Shown piece by piece: positions 12,181 to 24,600 of a DNA stretch of 64,000 nt. Source of the DNA: Paulownia fortunei. Lineage: Eukaryota; Streptophyta; Magnoliopsida; Lamiales; Paulowniaceae. Under the pieces are notes generated by a model that was given only the letters and a program-made list of their open reading frames with translations, was not told the origin of the DNA and did not search any database. Both the position numbers and the translations under genes were made by a program. The number at the start of each line of letters is the position of its first letter. Position 1 is the stretch's first letter. The stretch is from contig CM033121.1 in the NCBI GenBank assembly GCA_019321725.1, forward strand, positions 10,292,001-10,356,000, in the 5' to 3' direction.

Positions 12181-13638
12181 TCACGCAAAAATTCCGTTAC
12201 ACATGTAGTTTTAACAAGAAAAACAAAGATCTTTTGTAATTATTGAAATAGTAAAGTAGAAAAATAAACTTTTGGGAGAATAAAATGGCAAAAGTTTTAT
12301 TTTTAAATAGGAAACTGCAATTAAACAAAAATGCATTCAATAATCAAGGATTTAATGGGATAATGTCAATTAGGACTCTAAATTAATTTTTACTTAAATT
12401 TAAGAATATAATTTGAATTATGAGAGATAATTAACTATAAAGCAATTAAAATTTTGCTGCCAATTATGATATATTTGGACCTTGTTATGTTTAGATCTTG
12501 GATTTTAATTAGAAAATTACTATAAAAAATCATTTTTTCGCTTCAAATGTTGTTTGATTTTATATTTTAGATATTTTGCTTCTCCTTCAACTTTTATTCA
12601 CTAACATCTAAGATTCAAACAGTATTAATAAAGAAAAGAAAAAGGAGCAGTAGTGAAAAATTTTCACTAAGATCTGTCATTTTCAACAAGTATTTTTTAT
12701 ATTTCACTAAAGAAAGTTGTATTATTCCCAAAGAGTAAAATATTTTTTCCTAGTATTTTCATCAATAAAATCAATTATAAAAACCATATATAATATGCTA
12801 TTAGAAAAACGGTTCAGCTTTATTTTACTTTACTCTCACTAAATATTATTTTATCTCCTATATTTTCAATTGTATTACTTTACTCTGTTGTACTATCATT
12901 TAATATTACTTTATCCTATTGTTCTCTTAAAAAATAATTGAATCCCTTTACATACTAGTTTGAGTGAAATTATTTTTAAAATATTTTAAAATAAATAAAC
13001 TTATTTTTATATTTTAATATTTTTTTAATTTAATTAATTAATATTTAATATTAAATTTATTTAAAACTTGTTGTATTAAAAATTTTAATGACTAATTTTT
13101 TTTAATTTGATATAGTTTCTATTAAATTACTATATAGTAGGATATTTTATTAATATTAACATTTTACTTGTAAGTTTATTACTCATCATAAATTCAAAAA
13201 ATATGTATATATTTTTAAATATTATTTTATTAAACACGTAAATTATTAGTAATGATTTTCTCATTATTAATTAAACTATCATAATTTAAGATAAATTATG
13301 TTAAATTTTTTAAAAAATTATTTACTAAAAAATCAATTCATATTCAAAAACTAATCATAATTTTTGTCAATTATTTTAAATTTCAACTTAAAAATAAAAT
13401 GGCCTGAAAGTATGAAATAAAATGATATCTAATGAGAGAATAAAAAAATAAAATAATCCAATTAAGAGTATAAAAAAATAAAATAATATTAAACCAGAGC
13501 AATATGATAAATTGGAATTAACCTAGAAAAAAATTAAAGAAAAGAAAAGGGTCTATTTCAGTACACCCCTGTACTATTTTTCTTGAGCATGTCCATAAAT
13601 CAAAAGGGAATATGAATCCTGGTTGACGATACAGACCA
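12181..13638. other. AT-rich intergenic region upstream of the AP-5 gene
   Basis: I see no gene here. The sequence is strongly AT-rich, with long runs of T and A. The last 150 bases before the AP-5 start contain AACCTAGAAAAAAATT and a CAGTACACCCCTGTACTATTT stretch, which holds a short inverted repeat (AGTACA/TGTACT) around CCCC. The promoter and 5' UTR of the AP-5 gene must lie here, but no TATA box stands out. Confidence 0.5.
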
Positions 13639-16600
13639 ATGGCCGGAACGTCGCTGAAACCCCTGTCCCCGTCGGAATGGGAGTCGCTGATCGAGGAATA
13701 CAACATCGGCGGCGCCGCTCGCCTTGACCGCTGGACCGGCGGGACTCCTGTATTAGACCTCTGCATCTCCTCCCTCCTCCGTAAAGATTTTCCCTTCCAA
13801 CTCAAACTTCACCTCCTCACTTTCCTCGAGCACCACTCCCTTGACGATTCGTCGCCGCCATCCTCTTCTCTCTCCCGCCTCCTCGACGCCCTCCGCTCCG
13901 TCATTCAGTCCCCCAATGATCCGTTTGCTCTCAAAGACCAATTCCTCATCTCCACCACCGCCATTTTCATCACATCGCTATTGGATAACGATGACTTAAG
14001 CAGCTGCTCTCCATTCTGTGGTCTCGTTGAGCTCTTGTTGACTATTATCAATCGCCCCAATCACGGCCTCGATCGCCACACCCGCGGCGTCGCGTGCGAG
14101 TGTTTGCGGCAATTGGAGCTGGCTTTCCCTTGTTTGCTGTCCGAAATCACTCCCCATTTGTGGTCTTTGTGCCAAAGCGAGCGGACCCACGTTTCCCAGT
14201 GGTATGTTCTCTTATTGTCCACAACCATACTCAATGTTGTCAAGCTGAAGCCGAGCGACGTCAGTATTGCGTCTATTAGTAATGCTACGATCCCTTTGAT
14301 CCCGTTCAATGTCCCGCAGTTTTTAATTGATGGGGTTGGTGCGGATTTCATGTGGAAGGAGAAGGATATTTACTACAAAGAGTTGAGGAGAGTGGTTGCA
14401 TTTTTGCTCGAGTGCCCACAATATTTAACTCCATTTGGATTGGTGGAGTTTATGGTTGCTATAATTCCTGTAGCTGAAGAGCTAGAACTTCAGGCTTCTT
14501 TGTTGAGGGTGCAGTTCTCATGGCTGATCTACACTTTTGAGCCATTGCTTTGCCATGTTTTTGTGGGAATGTATTTGAAGTTTTTGGATTCTTTTGAAGG
14601 ACAAGAGTTTGAAGTAGCTTCTCGGATAATATTATTGTCGAAAGAATCCCAACAGTATTTGGTTTTTAGGTTATTGGGACTTCACTGGATGTTGGGCTTC
14701 TTCGGTTTGACAGTGGGTGAGGATGAGGCGAGAAAGAAAAGCATCCTTGATATGAGCTTAAGCTTTTATCCTACAATATTCGATTCACTGGCTATTAAAG
14801 GCTTGAAGCTTGACTTGCTCGCATTTTGCTCTAATTTGATCTGTAATCCTGGAGATGCAAATGGTCTAAAGGGTGTGGAGGCAGATAAGGAGGTATATGA
14901 GGTGAAGCTATTTAAAGATGGCCTTGTTTCTGTATCAGCTTTCAAATGGCTGCCTCCATGGAGCACGGAAACTGCAGTGGCATTCCGTGCCTTTCATAAG
15001 TTTCTGATTGGTGGATCACCACATTCTGATGTTGCATCTTCGTCCATTGGTACTCTTATTGAGTCCAACATCTTTTACACTTTACAGGTATATATACCAC
15101 TGGAATTTTTGTTTCAGGTTCTTATCCCCTTATCAATAACTTTGGTTTTCTGAGCTGGGCTAGGTACTTGGCTAATTGTTATTTGAATTTTATATGTTTA
15201 AGATCTGTAAAAACATCAAAACTGAGGCCATGATATTATTAGCATGTCTTCCTATCAAGCAATACCCAGTTGATTAAGACAACCTTTCTGTTATGAAAAT
15301 TATGAGTTTGGAACCTTTAGAACTGTCTTGGTAATTTTTGTATGCAGTTGGTGTAATAGAGAAAAGAACTTACTAGAGAATACTTTTTGCATGAACTGTG
15401 CGGAGTAATTTGAATATAGAAAAGTGTAAGCCTTAACTCTTTTGAAACTTGTATGCCTTTAAAGCTTTTGTAAGCAGCTTTCAGCTGCAGAAATTGCCTT
15501 AAGTGGAGTGAACCCATTTGCTTGTACAAGTTATGAGTTGAACCTTGATTCAATAGTCCCTTCACACATGTAATTATCAAAGAAAGGCTTTTCACATGAT
15601 TATATTATTGAGTTGCAAAATGCATAGGTATATTTTATTTCTCTTGCTCACAGATGCTATGTGCTTTGCTTTATTTTAGTTCAAATTCTTTCTTTGTTAA
15701 TATCTTGATGTGAGTCAAGTATTGATAATGCTGTCCATCAAGCCCTGAAACCTGGACTGGACTGTTCTTAATTAATACTAGACAAAACTATTAACATGGG
15801 TTCTTATGTGGCAATATATAGAAAACTATTCATTAGTTTGGTAGTCTTAAGATCAATCAGAATCCTTTTGCTGCCTTTCGGGATGCTAGACTGCCTTTTC
15901 ATTGGGCTCATAGGATCCTTAAGCTCAAAGTTGTCCGATTGGATATGGTAAATTATCAAACTTCGGTATCTCAAGGGGAAAATTGCTGAAGTTGTTAAAT
16001 TGCTTTACTTTTTTGTCTGCAGCCCAAACTTTCCTGACTGACCTTTACTGCAACCACCATCATCATTGCAGCTACCCTTTCGTTCTCGCCTGTACAATTA
16101 GCTATCTAGATTAAGTAGAATATGGCTTCCTCTATAGCTCTCTCCTCAGAGGACAGAGATAATTTATCAATTCATTGGAAAAAACAATATTAAATCATAC
16201 TCCATCACATCTACGATCTCAGCTGAGCCCAACATCTTGTGTGCATCCACTGCAGCAATTAATGCAGGTGCTGAAGCATCTAAATGCCAACCTCTTCCTT
16301 GCACACCCAAAAAATGGAGTCCGCTTGGGATGTGCATTCCACTCAACCCAACTTTCAGTAAAGCCAAGTATCATACTCTATATGAAACCATATTTTGTAA
16401 TTTGGTTCAATATTTTACAGACACATTTTGTTGCAGAATGATACTTGGTTTTACCTAATTTTCACTAACCAAAATCCGTTTTGTATGTTTGCACTGTTAT
16501 TATCAGAATTCACAGTGCTAATATATATTAGTTGGCATGTCGTGGTTGTGAGTTTGATTAAATGAATTAAATTTGAAGGTCAAAAAACCAAATGGACAAA

Positions 16601-19600
16601 AAGAAAAGGAGTCAGTATGTGGGTTTAAACCCATCAAACCTTCTAAAACGACCCACAAAATCATGTGTTAGTTCGCATTTCTTTAAGGTGGGTTACAAAT
16701 GAGTTTGTTTGCTACTAAACTGCTGATGTTGCGGTTCAGAAATAGGCTGGGACAGGCTGGAAATGGTGTAACATGCATTGGCCACATTTTGCATGAACAA
16801 TCACCTTCATTGAAGATAAATGATGGAAGATGAATTTAATTAAATCAAGTTTGATCCATGGAAAATGTTAATAATGTAAACAAAGCAATACTATTCAGTC
16901 ATGTGGCTTTGAGATAGATTAATGTATAGGTGAGTGACTTTTTGTGGTGGTTGACTAAATAGCACTATGTGCTTCTGTTAGCAGAGCAATGTTGCTTAAA
17001 CTTTCTTGTACTTTCTTCACAATCACATTTCTTCGTGGAAGCTCACTGTTAAGTGCCAAATTCGGCTTCAAGATTCGGAAGGAAATAACGTTTGGCCTAA
17101 CTCAAGTTCAATTCAATCCATCTTTTTACCAACCATATAATTAGAACTCTGGATGATATTCTATCCATAACTAACACAACCTACCCACCATTTCCACCAT
17201 TAGAAATTAAACACTAATTAAAGTTAAATTTATTGCTTGTTTTCAGCAAGTGAGGTGTTGTTAGGGATTGCATTTTAGGTGCAGGCGTGGCTCAAGGAGA
17301 TTGAAGAAGATTGAAAAAGAAAGAAGAGGGGAGAGGATTAATGGAGGGACTAGGGAGAGACATACTAGTGAAGAAAGGATGAGAGCTGGTGAGAGGTGGA
17401 TATTGAAATCAATTGGAGAAGAAAATAATTGAAAAAAAAGATGGATAGACTGAGATAGGATGAGGAGTAAATATGAGAGTCAGCAGGCTGTGGTAATGAG
17501 GAGAGAGGATAAGATATTAAAGATTTTGGTTAAAGGGATTTTTTTTTAACCAGTGCAATTAAAAGTAAAAAAATATGTTGAAGCATGTAATTCAATTTTG
17601 CTACAGTTTGTTTAGCTGGTGAGAATTATATAAACCAACATGAATGTTGAATTTTTCCAAAATAAAAAACTGAACTTTGAACCAAAATTTTCAGTTTGGT
17701 TTAGCTGGTGCCAAATTGTGCTCACACCCCTCCAGTCAACATGATAAGGCAAAGTGAACTAGATAAGTAGTAGATAATATGAAAATGGAAAACAAATATT
17801 TACAACTACAAACCAATTCCTAGATACATAGCAGTCATAACTAGAAAACCAAAATAATAGATCTACAACATTCTTTCCAATATTCCTTGAACCACAGGTC
17901 AACATAGCCAATAAGTCTATAATCGAGCTATGATAACCATTTCAAGAATATGACATGTACTAATTATTGTTATCTTCCATTCAATTGCAGTAAAAGAAAA
18001 TGACATTATATGGTGAGCAGAAGGATCAGTAAGGTTCAATATGTTTGTTGAACTTACATGCATTATATTTGCGAATATCACTAACAATACCAAGTACATT
18101 CCATATTTAATTCTAAAGTGGCAAAAGAAACTAAATTGTTTATAATGCATGTTAAGGCTGAAAAGCAGTATATAGGGATAAGCAAGGAGATTTAGCGAAA
18201 ACCGAGAACACACAATAAGGATACAGCAGGTAAGTGAATTTCTTTTCACTTCCTCCTAAGCCCCTTTTTCAAGAATACAAGTCCTGATCACTTTGGAGTG
18301 TGGAGGTCATATCTTGGACATATATAGACCAGCAATCCTGTAGCTGCCAGACTAAATTTAGCCCCTTCCATGACTGAATCTTATGTGCCCTTAACGCTAG
18401 GCATTGCAATTTTCACCTCATTTACATCACTTTTTATTGTTTCTCTGAGGCAGATATAGTAATATGATAATGGACAATTTATCTCAATTATCCACGGTCA
18501 GAAAAAGGTGTGGCAATCTTTATGAAATTAAAGATGCATGAATGGATCTTCAGTATCCTTCCTGCTCAAGTAAAGCATTTGTTCGTCTAATTCTTTTAGT
18601 TATTAGACGAACATGGGTAAACTTAATTTTAAATCACTTCTTAATAGCTACAAAACAGAAAGTTTGTGCAATCTCTCAGTGGAAATGCAGTTTTGTCATG
18701 CATATATAAGTTAAGCTGTGTTATTTTTAAAATAATAGTTACTCATTAATTTGCATGCATATAGAGAAATTGATATTTTCTTAAGAAGCATGTTGAAATT
18801 CTGTAAATTTCCTATCTTTAGTGCCAAATTATTTTAGTAGTATCCCCAAGAATGATTTGTCATTCACTCTTCAAGTTTGTGAGGATATTATTAACATCAA
18901 ATTTAAAGTTTATTGAAATAGTTATAGAACTCTCGTCCAAACTGTGGATTGAGTTCAAGCCAGTATACAAAACTTGGTCAAAGTATGGCAGCTCCAACTA
19001 CAGAGCCTTTCTGCTTGTCTTCTCCCCTATTTGTTGCTTCCCTTCTTCTCCTTGCAATCCTTCTCTATTTCTTTTCTTTTCTCCATTTCCTTTCTTCTTC
19101 CTGGCAGGCAAGGATTATTCACTATTGTCCTCAACTCCAACCACTCACACATTTATATGCATATATTTCACTTCACATTCATGTATTTAGTCTCCATGGC
19201 GATGCATATGCACACCTCTAACTTCTCTCTCTCTCTCTCTCTCTCTCTGACACACGCACCACACATACACTGACCTATGTACCTAAAATAATCAAAGATC
19301 ACCTCCATGTTAAATAGTCTCTGCACCAGGATTTACCTTCTCGTCACCATCACCCTATAATGCACCCTCAAGTTTGTGTCAACGGCACAGCTTCTGGAGC
19401 ATAACGAAGAGCTGCAATGTGCACAAGCCTCCTCTACCTGTTTAAATTGCCATGGAAGGAATGCTGCCTCAATCCTTCTTCCTAGCTTTCTTTCTGTAAT
19501 AACCCCCTTAGTATTCATTATATTTTGCATTCTCCAGCCAAATTTCCTTTCTTTCTTTCCTTTATTTTCTTTCTTTTCTCCTTTAGTTTCATCTTTTCTT

Positions 19601-22457
19601 CTGCAAATTCTTCCTGTTATCATAATTTTTCTCCTATTCAATCCTCTGGGATATCTGTATATCCCTCTGTCCCAAATTTATATCTCACTTCCATCTTAAG
19701 ATGTCACTAAATAAGATTCCATTTCCTAAAATGGAATTTTTTATTTATGAAAACTATCATCTGAATTAAAGTAATGATTTGACATCACTAATCTCAACCA
19801 TTACTTTTAAGGTTAAGGGCAAGGGCAATAGTGTAAAAGTACACAAAATTACACTTTTTCAATTGTCATTTAAAATTCTGTGCCGAGTCAAACTGGACTT
19901 GAAGTTTTGGGACAGAGTAAGTATGTATTATGGAAAGAAATGAAAAAACTCTCTTCGATAAAATGCGCTAACAGGCAGTCGTCCGTGGCTGTTATGTAAC
20001 TGAATCATCTGCATAACAATCAGAATTGTAGATTGAGACCTTAGTTCTCACTAAGTATTCATTTGGGACTTCTAAGCTATACATTAGCCTGACTATAGAA
20101 GTTTTGGAATTAAATACTATATAACAATGCTTTTATATGCTTGTAGTGGATTTCAGAATGTTTTTGGAACTTTCAAGCGTTTATTTTACTTGCTAAACAT
20201 TGAAACAACAATGAAAACATGTCTAAGAAACCAAAACTAATAGTTCTCTACATGTTCACTTGGGTAGAAGAATTGACCTCTCTCAATGGATGTTAATATT
20301 GAAAGTTTTGGCAACTCCGATATTTTTAGCCTTCATGCATTTGACCAAAAATTTTGGTATTTTTACTACTGGCAAGTATAGGTGAAGTTTTTCATGAGTG
20401 CTCTGTTTATATTTGTATCATGAATCTGCAGTATATTGACATTAACCTTTTAATGTGCAGAAGATGCTGGTGGACTCAACTTCAGAATTTAAGGGATTAG
20501 TTCCAGTAATTGTTGCATGCATCGATCGCTTGTTGGGATGCCGCAAACACCGCTGGTTGGGAGAGCATCTTCTTGAAACACTAGATAAGCATCTGCTCCC
20601 AAAACTCAAAAAAGACTACAGCCTGGGATCTTACTTCCCCATATTTGAGAGAATTTCTGAAAATGATAAAGTTTCACCTAGTGGGCTGTTAAAACTCCTG
20701 ATGAGGTTCACGATTTTCCTTGTAGAGAAACATGGCCCTGATACAGGGTTGAAATCTTGGCGTCATGGCAGTAAAATTCTTGGCATTTGCCGAACAATGC
20801 TGATCCACCACCGCAGCTCTAGCTTATTTACTGCATTATCTCATCTTCTTGCATCTACTTGTCTTTGTTTTCCTGATTTGGAGGTTCGTGATAATGCAAG
20901 GTACACATCAGATTCCGTCCCCCTACCCCACCACCTTTATTTAATACAATTTATAAACCTCTTAATTTAATGAAGAACATTGAAATATGGTTAACATGGT
21001 TAAAGCTTTACTTCTTGGAAAAATGTTGAACAGTTAGCATCCCAGGTGCTCTATTTTTGCCCATCATATCAGCACAATGAAATATTATCTCATTGAAGTT
21101 GGTTTATTGCAGATTTTACCTGCGAATGCTTGTTTGTATACCAGGAAAGAAGCTCAAACACATACTGAACATGGGGGGAAATTTGCCTGGGATATCTCCA
21201 TCTACTCATTCTGGCTCATTCTTTAATCTCCAGTCTCCTCAATCTTTTCCTGACCTTAAGAGATCTAGCAGTATCGCTTCTTATATCCATATTGAACGTG
21301 TGATGCCTTTATTGGTAAAGCAGTCATGGTCCCTGTCTCTGCCAAATTTTGGCATCAATCCTGCCAAACCTGGTTTCTTTGAAGGCATCAGGGACAATGA
21401 ACCAACCAGTGAGGAAAGGGACTCTGACATAACTATGAGTGGTGATATTATCTCAGAAAGTGAAATGCTTCATCAACAAAAAAAAGAGCCTCTACGTGTT
21501 ATGGATGCAAAAATTTCAGAGATTGTCAGGGAACTGAGAAGGCATTTTTCATTTATTCCTGATTATAGACATATGCCAGGGATCAAGATTAAGATTTCCT
21601 GCAGTTTGAGATTTGACTCAGAGCCATTCAGTGGTATATGGGAAGTCAATACAGCAGCTAATGTGTTGGATGAAGTGGACAAACTTCCTGCCCTGTACGC
21701 TGCGGTTCTTAAATTCACTTCTTCTGCACCATATGGCCCTATTTCGTCATTTCATATTCCTTTCCTTCTTGGCTCACCTCCTAAAAATGACAAACCTTTG
21801 AGCCAAACTGATTCATTAGCTATTGTTCCGGTGGAGAATGGTCATGTAGAAGAAGAAAACTTCGAAGCTCCAGTATGTATAGAATTGGAGCCACGAGAAC
21901 CAATGCCTGGTCTGGTTGACATTTTCATTGAAACTAATGCAGACAATGGTCAGATAATTCGGGGACAGCTTCATAGTATCTCAGTTGGGATTGAGGATAT
22001 GTTTCTCAGAGCTATCCTTCCAGATGACATAGCTGAAGATGCTGTACCTAGTTATTATGTGGACCTATTCAATGCATTATGGGAGGCCTGCGAGACATCA
22101 TCTAGCACTGGCAGAGAAACCTTTGTTTTGAAAGGAGGAAAAGGAGTTGCTGCAATAAGTGGGACTCGGTCTGTAAAACTTCTTGAAGTTCCTGTGACAT
22201 CTTTGGTTCAAGCTGTTGAACGTCACCTGGCACCTTTTGTTGTTTGTGTTATTGGTGAACCACTTGTTGATATGGTCAAAGCTGGGGGTGTGATCAAGGA
22301 CATTCTGTGGAAGGATTTCAGTTCAGATTCTTCATTCGATGTAACTTGTTCACCAACTAGTTCGGGGGGCCACTTTATCTCAAGTACTTTGGTGATGAAG
22401 ATGAGGGAGGGGTTCAAATCCCAACTAGTCGGAAACATATTGGCTACTTTCACATTT
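13639..22457 (+). CDS. AP5B1: AP-5 complex subunit beta-like protein
   Basis: This is the plant homologue of the beta subunit of the AP-5 adaptor complex, which acts on late endosomes in membrane traffic. The assignment rests on recognising the plant family sequence (for example LSPSEWESLIEEYNIGG and KHRWLGEHLLETLDKHLLPK), not on a search. Exons are 13639-15087, 20461-20900 and 21113-22457, joined in frame with GT-AG sites: 1078 codons ending at TGA 22458-22460. Helical, leucine-rich repeats fill exons 1-2; exon 3 is the C-terminal beta-rich region. The start is the first ATG, in good context. A G run at 22364-22369 seems one base short; in the next frame the conserved-looking C-terminus continues to a stop at 22595-22597. 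Either the sequence has an error or the protein is truncated by about 75 residues. Confidence 0.85.
18580..18613. repeat. short perfect inverted repeat
   Basis: TGTTCGTCTAA at 18580-18590 is repeated inverted as TTAGACGAACA at 18603-18613, with a 12-base loop. It lies within the AP-5 intron. No function is evident. Confidence 0.6.
19224..19248. repeat. (CT)n microsatellite
   Basis: About twelve CT units followed by a CA-rich stretch, in the AP-5 first intron. Confidence 0.9.
19662..19922. mobile_element. Stowaway-like MITE
   Basis: The left end reads TCCCTCTGTCCCAAATTT and the right end TTTTGGGACAGAGTAAG. These are imperfect inverted repeats of the Stowaway (Tc1/mariner) type, flanked by TA on both sides. 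The length of about 260 bases and the lack of a gene fit a non-autonomous element. It lies in the AP-5 intron. Confidence 0.75.
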
Positions 22458-24600
22458 TGATATTTCTTCCACCAAGATTCCATCTTCTTTTTCAAATGGA
22501 GCTTCGTGATTTTTCAACTCTGGTTCGGATTAGAACTGATCATTGGCCATGTTTAGCTTATGTTGATGACTATTTGGAAGCTTTATTTTTGGAATGAAGC
22601 TTGCCTTATACCCCACAAGTGGTTTTTGATGATGCTGCCTTGGAACTTTAGAACTTCAAATTCTTATATTCTTGTTTACCTCAAAGAATAAGCCAGTATT
22701 ATGCTTGAAGTTTGGAACAGGTATAAAATCTTTCTTTTTCTATGTACTTTTATATATTTGTTTTTCATGGTGCTTTTCATTTGTTCTGGTGGCTTGTTAA
22801 TTTACTGCAACTCCAAAGTTGCAAGAGTTTTTCATTTGCTATCTACATGTAATGGTCATTTTAACTTCTTCTGATTATATCCTATTTTTACTTGGTTATT
22901 CCTGCTCTGTTAACCTGTAAATATATTAATGATTACTATATGGTGTTGTAGAAGAATCATTTTAAATCACCCGTACTGATTTTATGGCTTTCTATTCAAA
23001 TGCATCTGAATTTTCTTTGTATGTTGTAAGTAGTTGAAAATTTTAGAGTTGAAGTGGCTGCCCTACATCTTTATCTCGAAGACGAGGTTGATCATTCAAA
23101 CCACACTTTGTACCATTAGGTAAAGATATATACCTGCTCTGCTGCTGATGCAGTCTTCTCCGATGAGTTGCATAGATTGCCTATCAGAATTCTTTAAGTC
23201 AGAGGAGTTTTATCGTGTCTCCCATGGTGAATCATGCTTGTTAGTTACAGTTCCCAGATTGCTAATCTTACGTGCCTGCCTCTTTTCTTTTTTGTTTGAA
23301 TTTTTGGTACATATTGGTACTATATGTTACTGGCTTTTATTGGAGCCATGTGTCCAATCTCCTCAAACAACAGTCTTGACACTGACGACATTGGATTGTA
23401 TGGATGTTCAGGATTAGGGGAAGACATCTTGGTCAAAGGCAAGATTCTGATTCAGATACGCACACCTCCCGAACAGGATAAAGGCCCCTTCAAGAGAGCT
23501 CCTTGATTACTGCTACATTGGATGTCATCCCTAAATCTTCAAGGACATTAACTTGACCTGCGTCTCCAAGAGGCTTCTTCACCACAAAGGCAGGTTAGAT
23601 AATGAAAATGATAGGCAGCACTGCAGGGAGGACAGCATGTGATGTAAAGACTTCAAAAGCAGGATTCAGATCAAACCATGGCTTTCACCTACATTAATTG
23701 TATATTATAAGTTGAGATGTAGGAAGGAGACACAACGTGGAGAGGAAAATGAGGTAAATGAGACGACGATATAAGATGAACATGGAGGTAAAGAGTAAGG
23801 CTGTGGCAGGACTGCAATCGAGACAGGAGCTGTATTGGATGGATGCATTCTCCTACAAGATAGGTAATACTTGAGACATTATGACAAATAAATTGAACTA
23901 GTTGAAATTTATATCAAGTCAGCTGATATCAGGTTCTACTCTTTTAGCTCGAACAATCTTGTGGCGAGATCCTGTTGATTTTTGAGGTTTCCTATGCAGA
24001 AACTAGTCACTAGTAAACTCTGTAATTGTATTATCTCTACTTTTGATTGGAGGCGAATATACGTGCATTGCTCTTGGAGAAAATTCATGCATCTCAATGA
24101 TTTATGACAACTATTTCCTTACAGGATCATTCTCATCGACTTCGGGTGGTTTGGCTCTGTAAGAAGTGCTTGCTCGTTGGAATTCAACTTTCAGAAATCA
24201 ATTCCAAGAACTTAGAATCCAATGAATGTCACAAGATTCACCTCATATATATGTCAAAAAGATACACTTGAAAAGTTGTAATGAAACTGCAAATATCCAT
24301 ATATGTATCGTGTGTGGTTTATTTGACGTGCATGACTGGGATAGTTGAGCTTAAAATAATGCAATTGGAAAAATGGAATGGCCAGAATTGCGCATGGGCT
24401 GCATCAATGTTCGTCAAGTGGGCTTTAATGGGCCTCTGAAGTCCTAATGAAACAATGTCTCGTCTCTTTAAACAGCCCAAATTCTTAGTCTTGGCCCAAA
24501 CACACGGGGATGTTCTATCTTCCAATGCAGAGTTGGTTAGTTGTTCCAACTTCCAATGCAGAATTGCGGGTTAATTTCGTCTTTTTGGATCTTCAATTTC
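22458..24600 (+). other. AP-5 3' region and possible 3' UTR
   Basis: The first 137 bases (22461-22597) encode the displaced C-terminus of the AP-5 protein in the next frame (ends DDYLEALFLE). After that I see no clear gene. Short coding-like islands occur, for example VEVAALHLYLEDEV near 23050-23090 and FFKSEEFYRVSHGESCL near 23190-23240. They could be extra exons or a decayed gene copy, and I cannot decide which. Two GGCCCA motifs lie near 24420-24500. Confidence 0.45.

Larger units (their letters stand above)
15088..20460 (+). other. first intron of the AP-5 gene (5.4 kb)
   Basis: It starts GTATATATAC and ends ...TTTTAATGTGCAG. It contains a short perfect inverted repeat (18580-18613), a (CT)n run (19224-19248) and a Stowaway-like MITE (19662-19922). 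Short open frames inside, such as at 16175-16458 and 18852-19273, show no recognisable domain. The rest is unremarkable AT-rich sequence. Confidence 0.75.

Noticed and set aside
13753..14351. Several minus-strand open frames opposite the AP-5 first exon
   Set aside because: They are shadows of the GC-richer plus-strand coding exon; no domain is seen and the plus-strand protein is recognisable.
18852..19273. Three overlapping open frames rich in F, L and S in the AP-5 intron
   Set aside because: They arise from a pyrimidine-rich tract and the (CT)n repeat; no family similarity.
24319..24549. 76-codon minus-strand frame near GGCCCA motifs
   Set aside because: No domain, no splice context and no neighbour; a promoter for an unseen gene cannot be shown.
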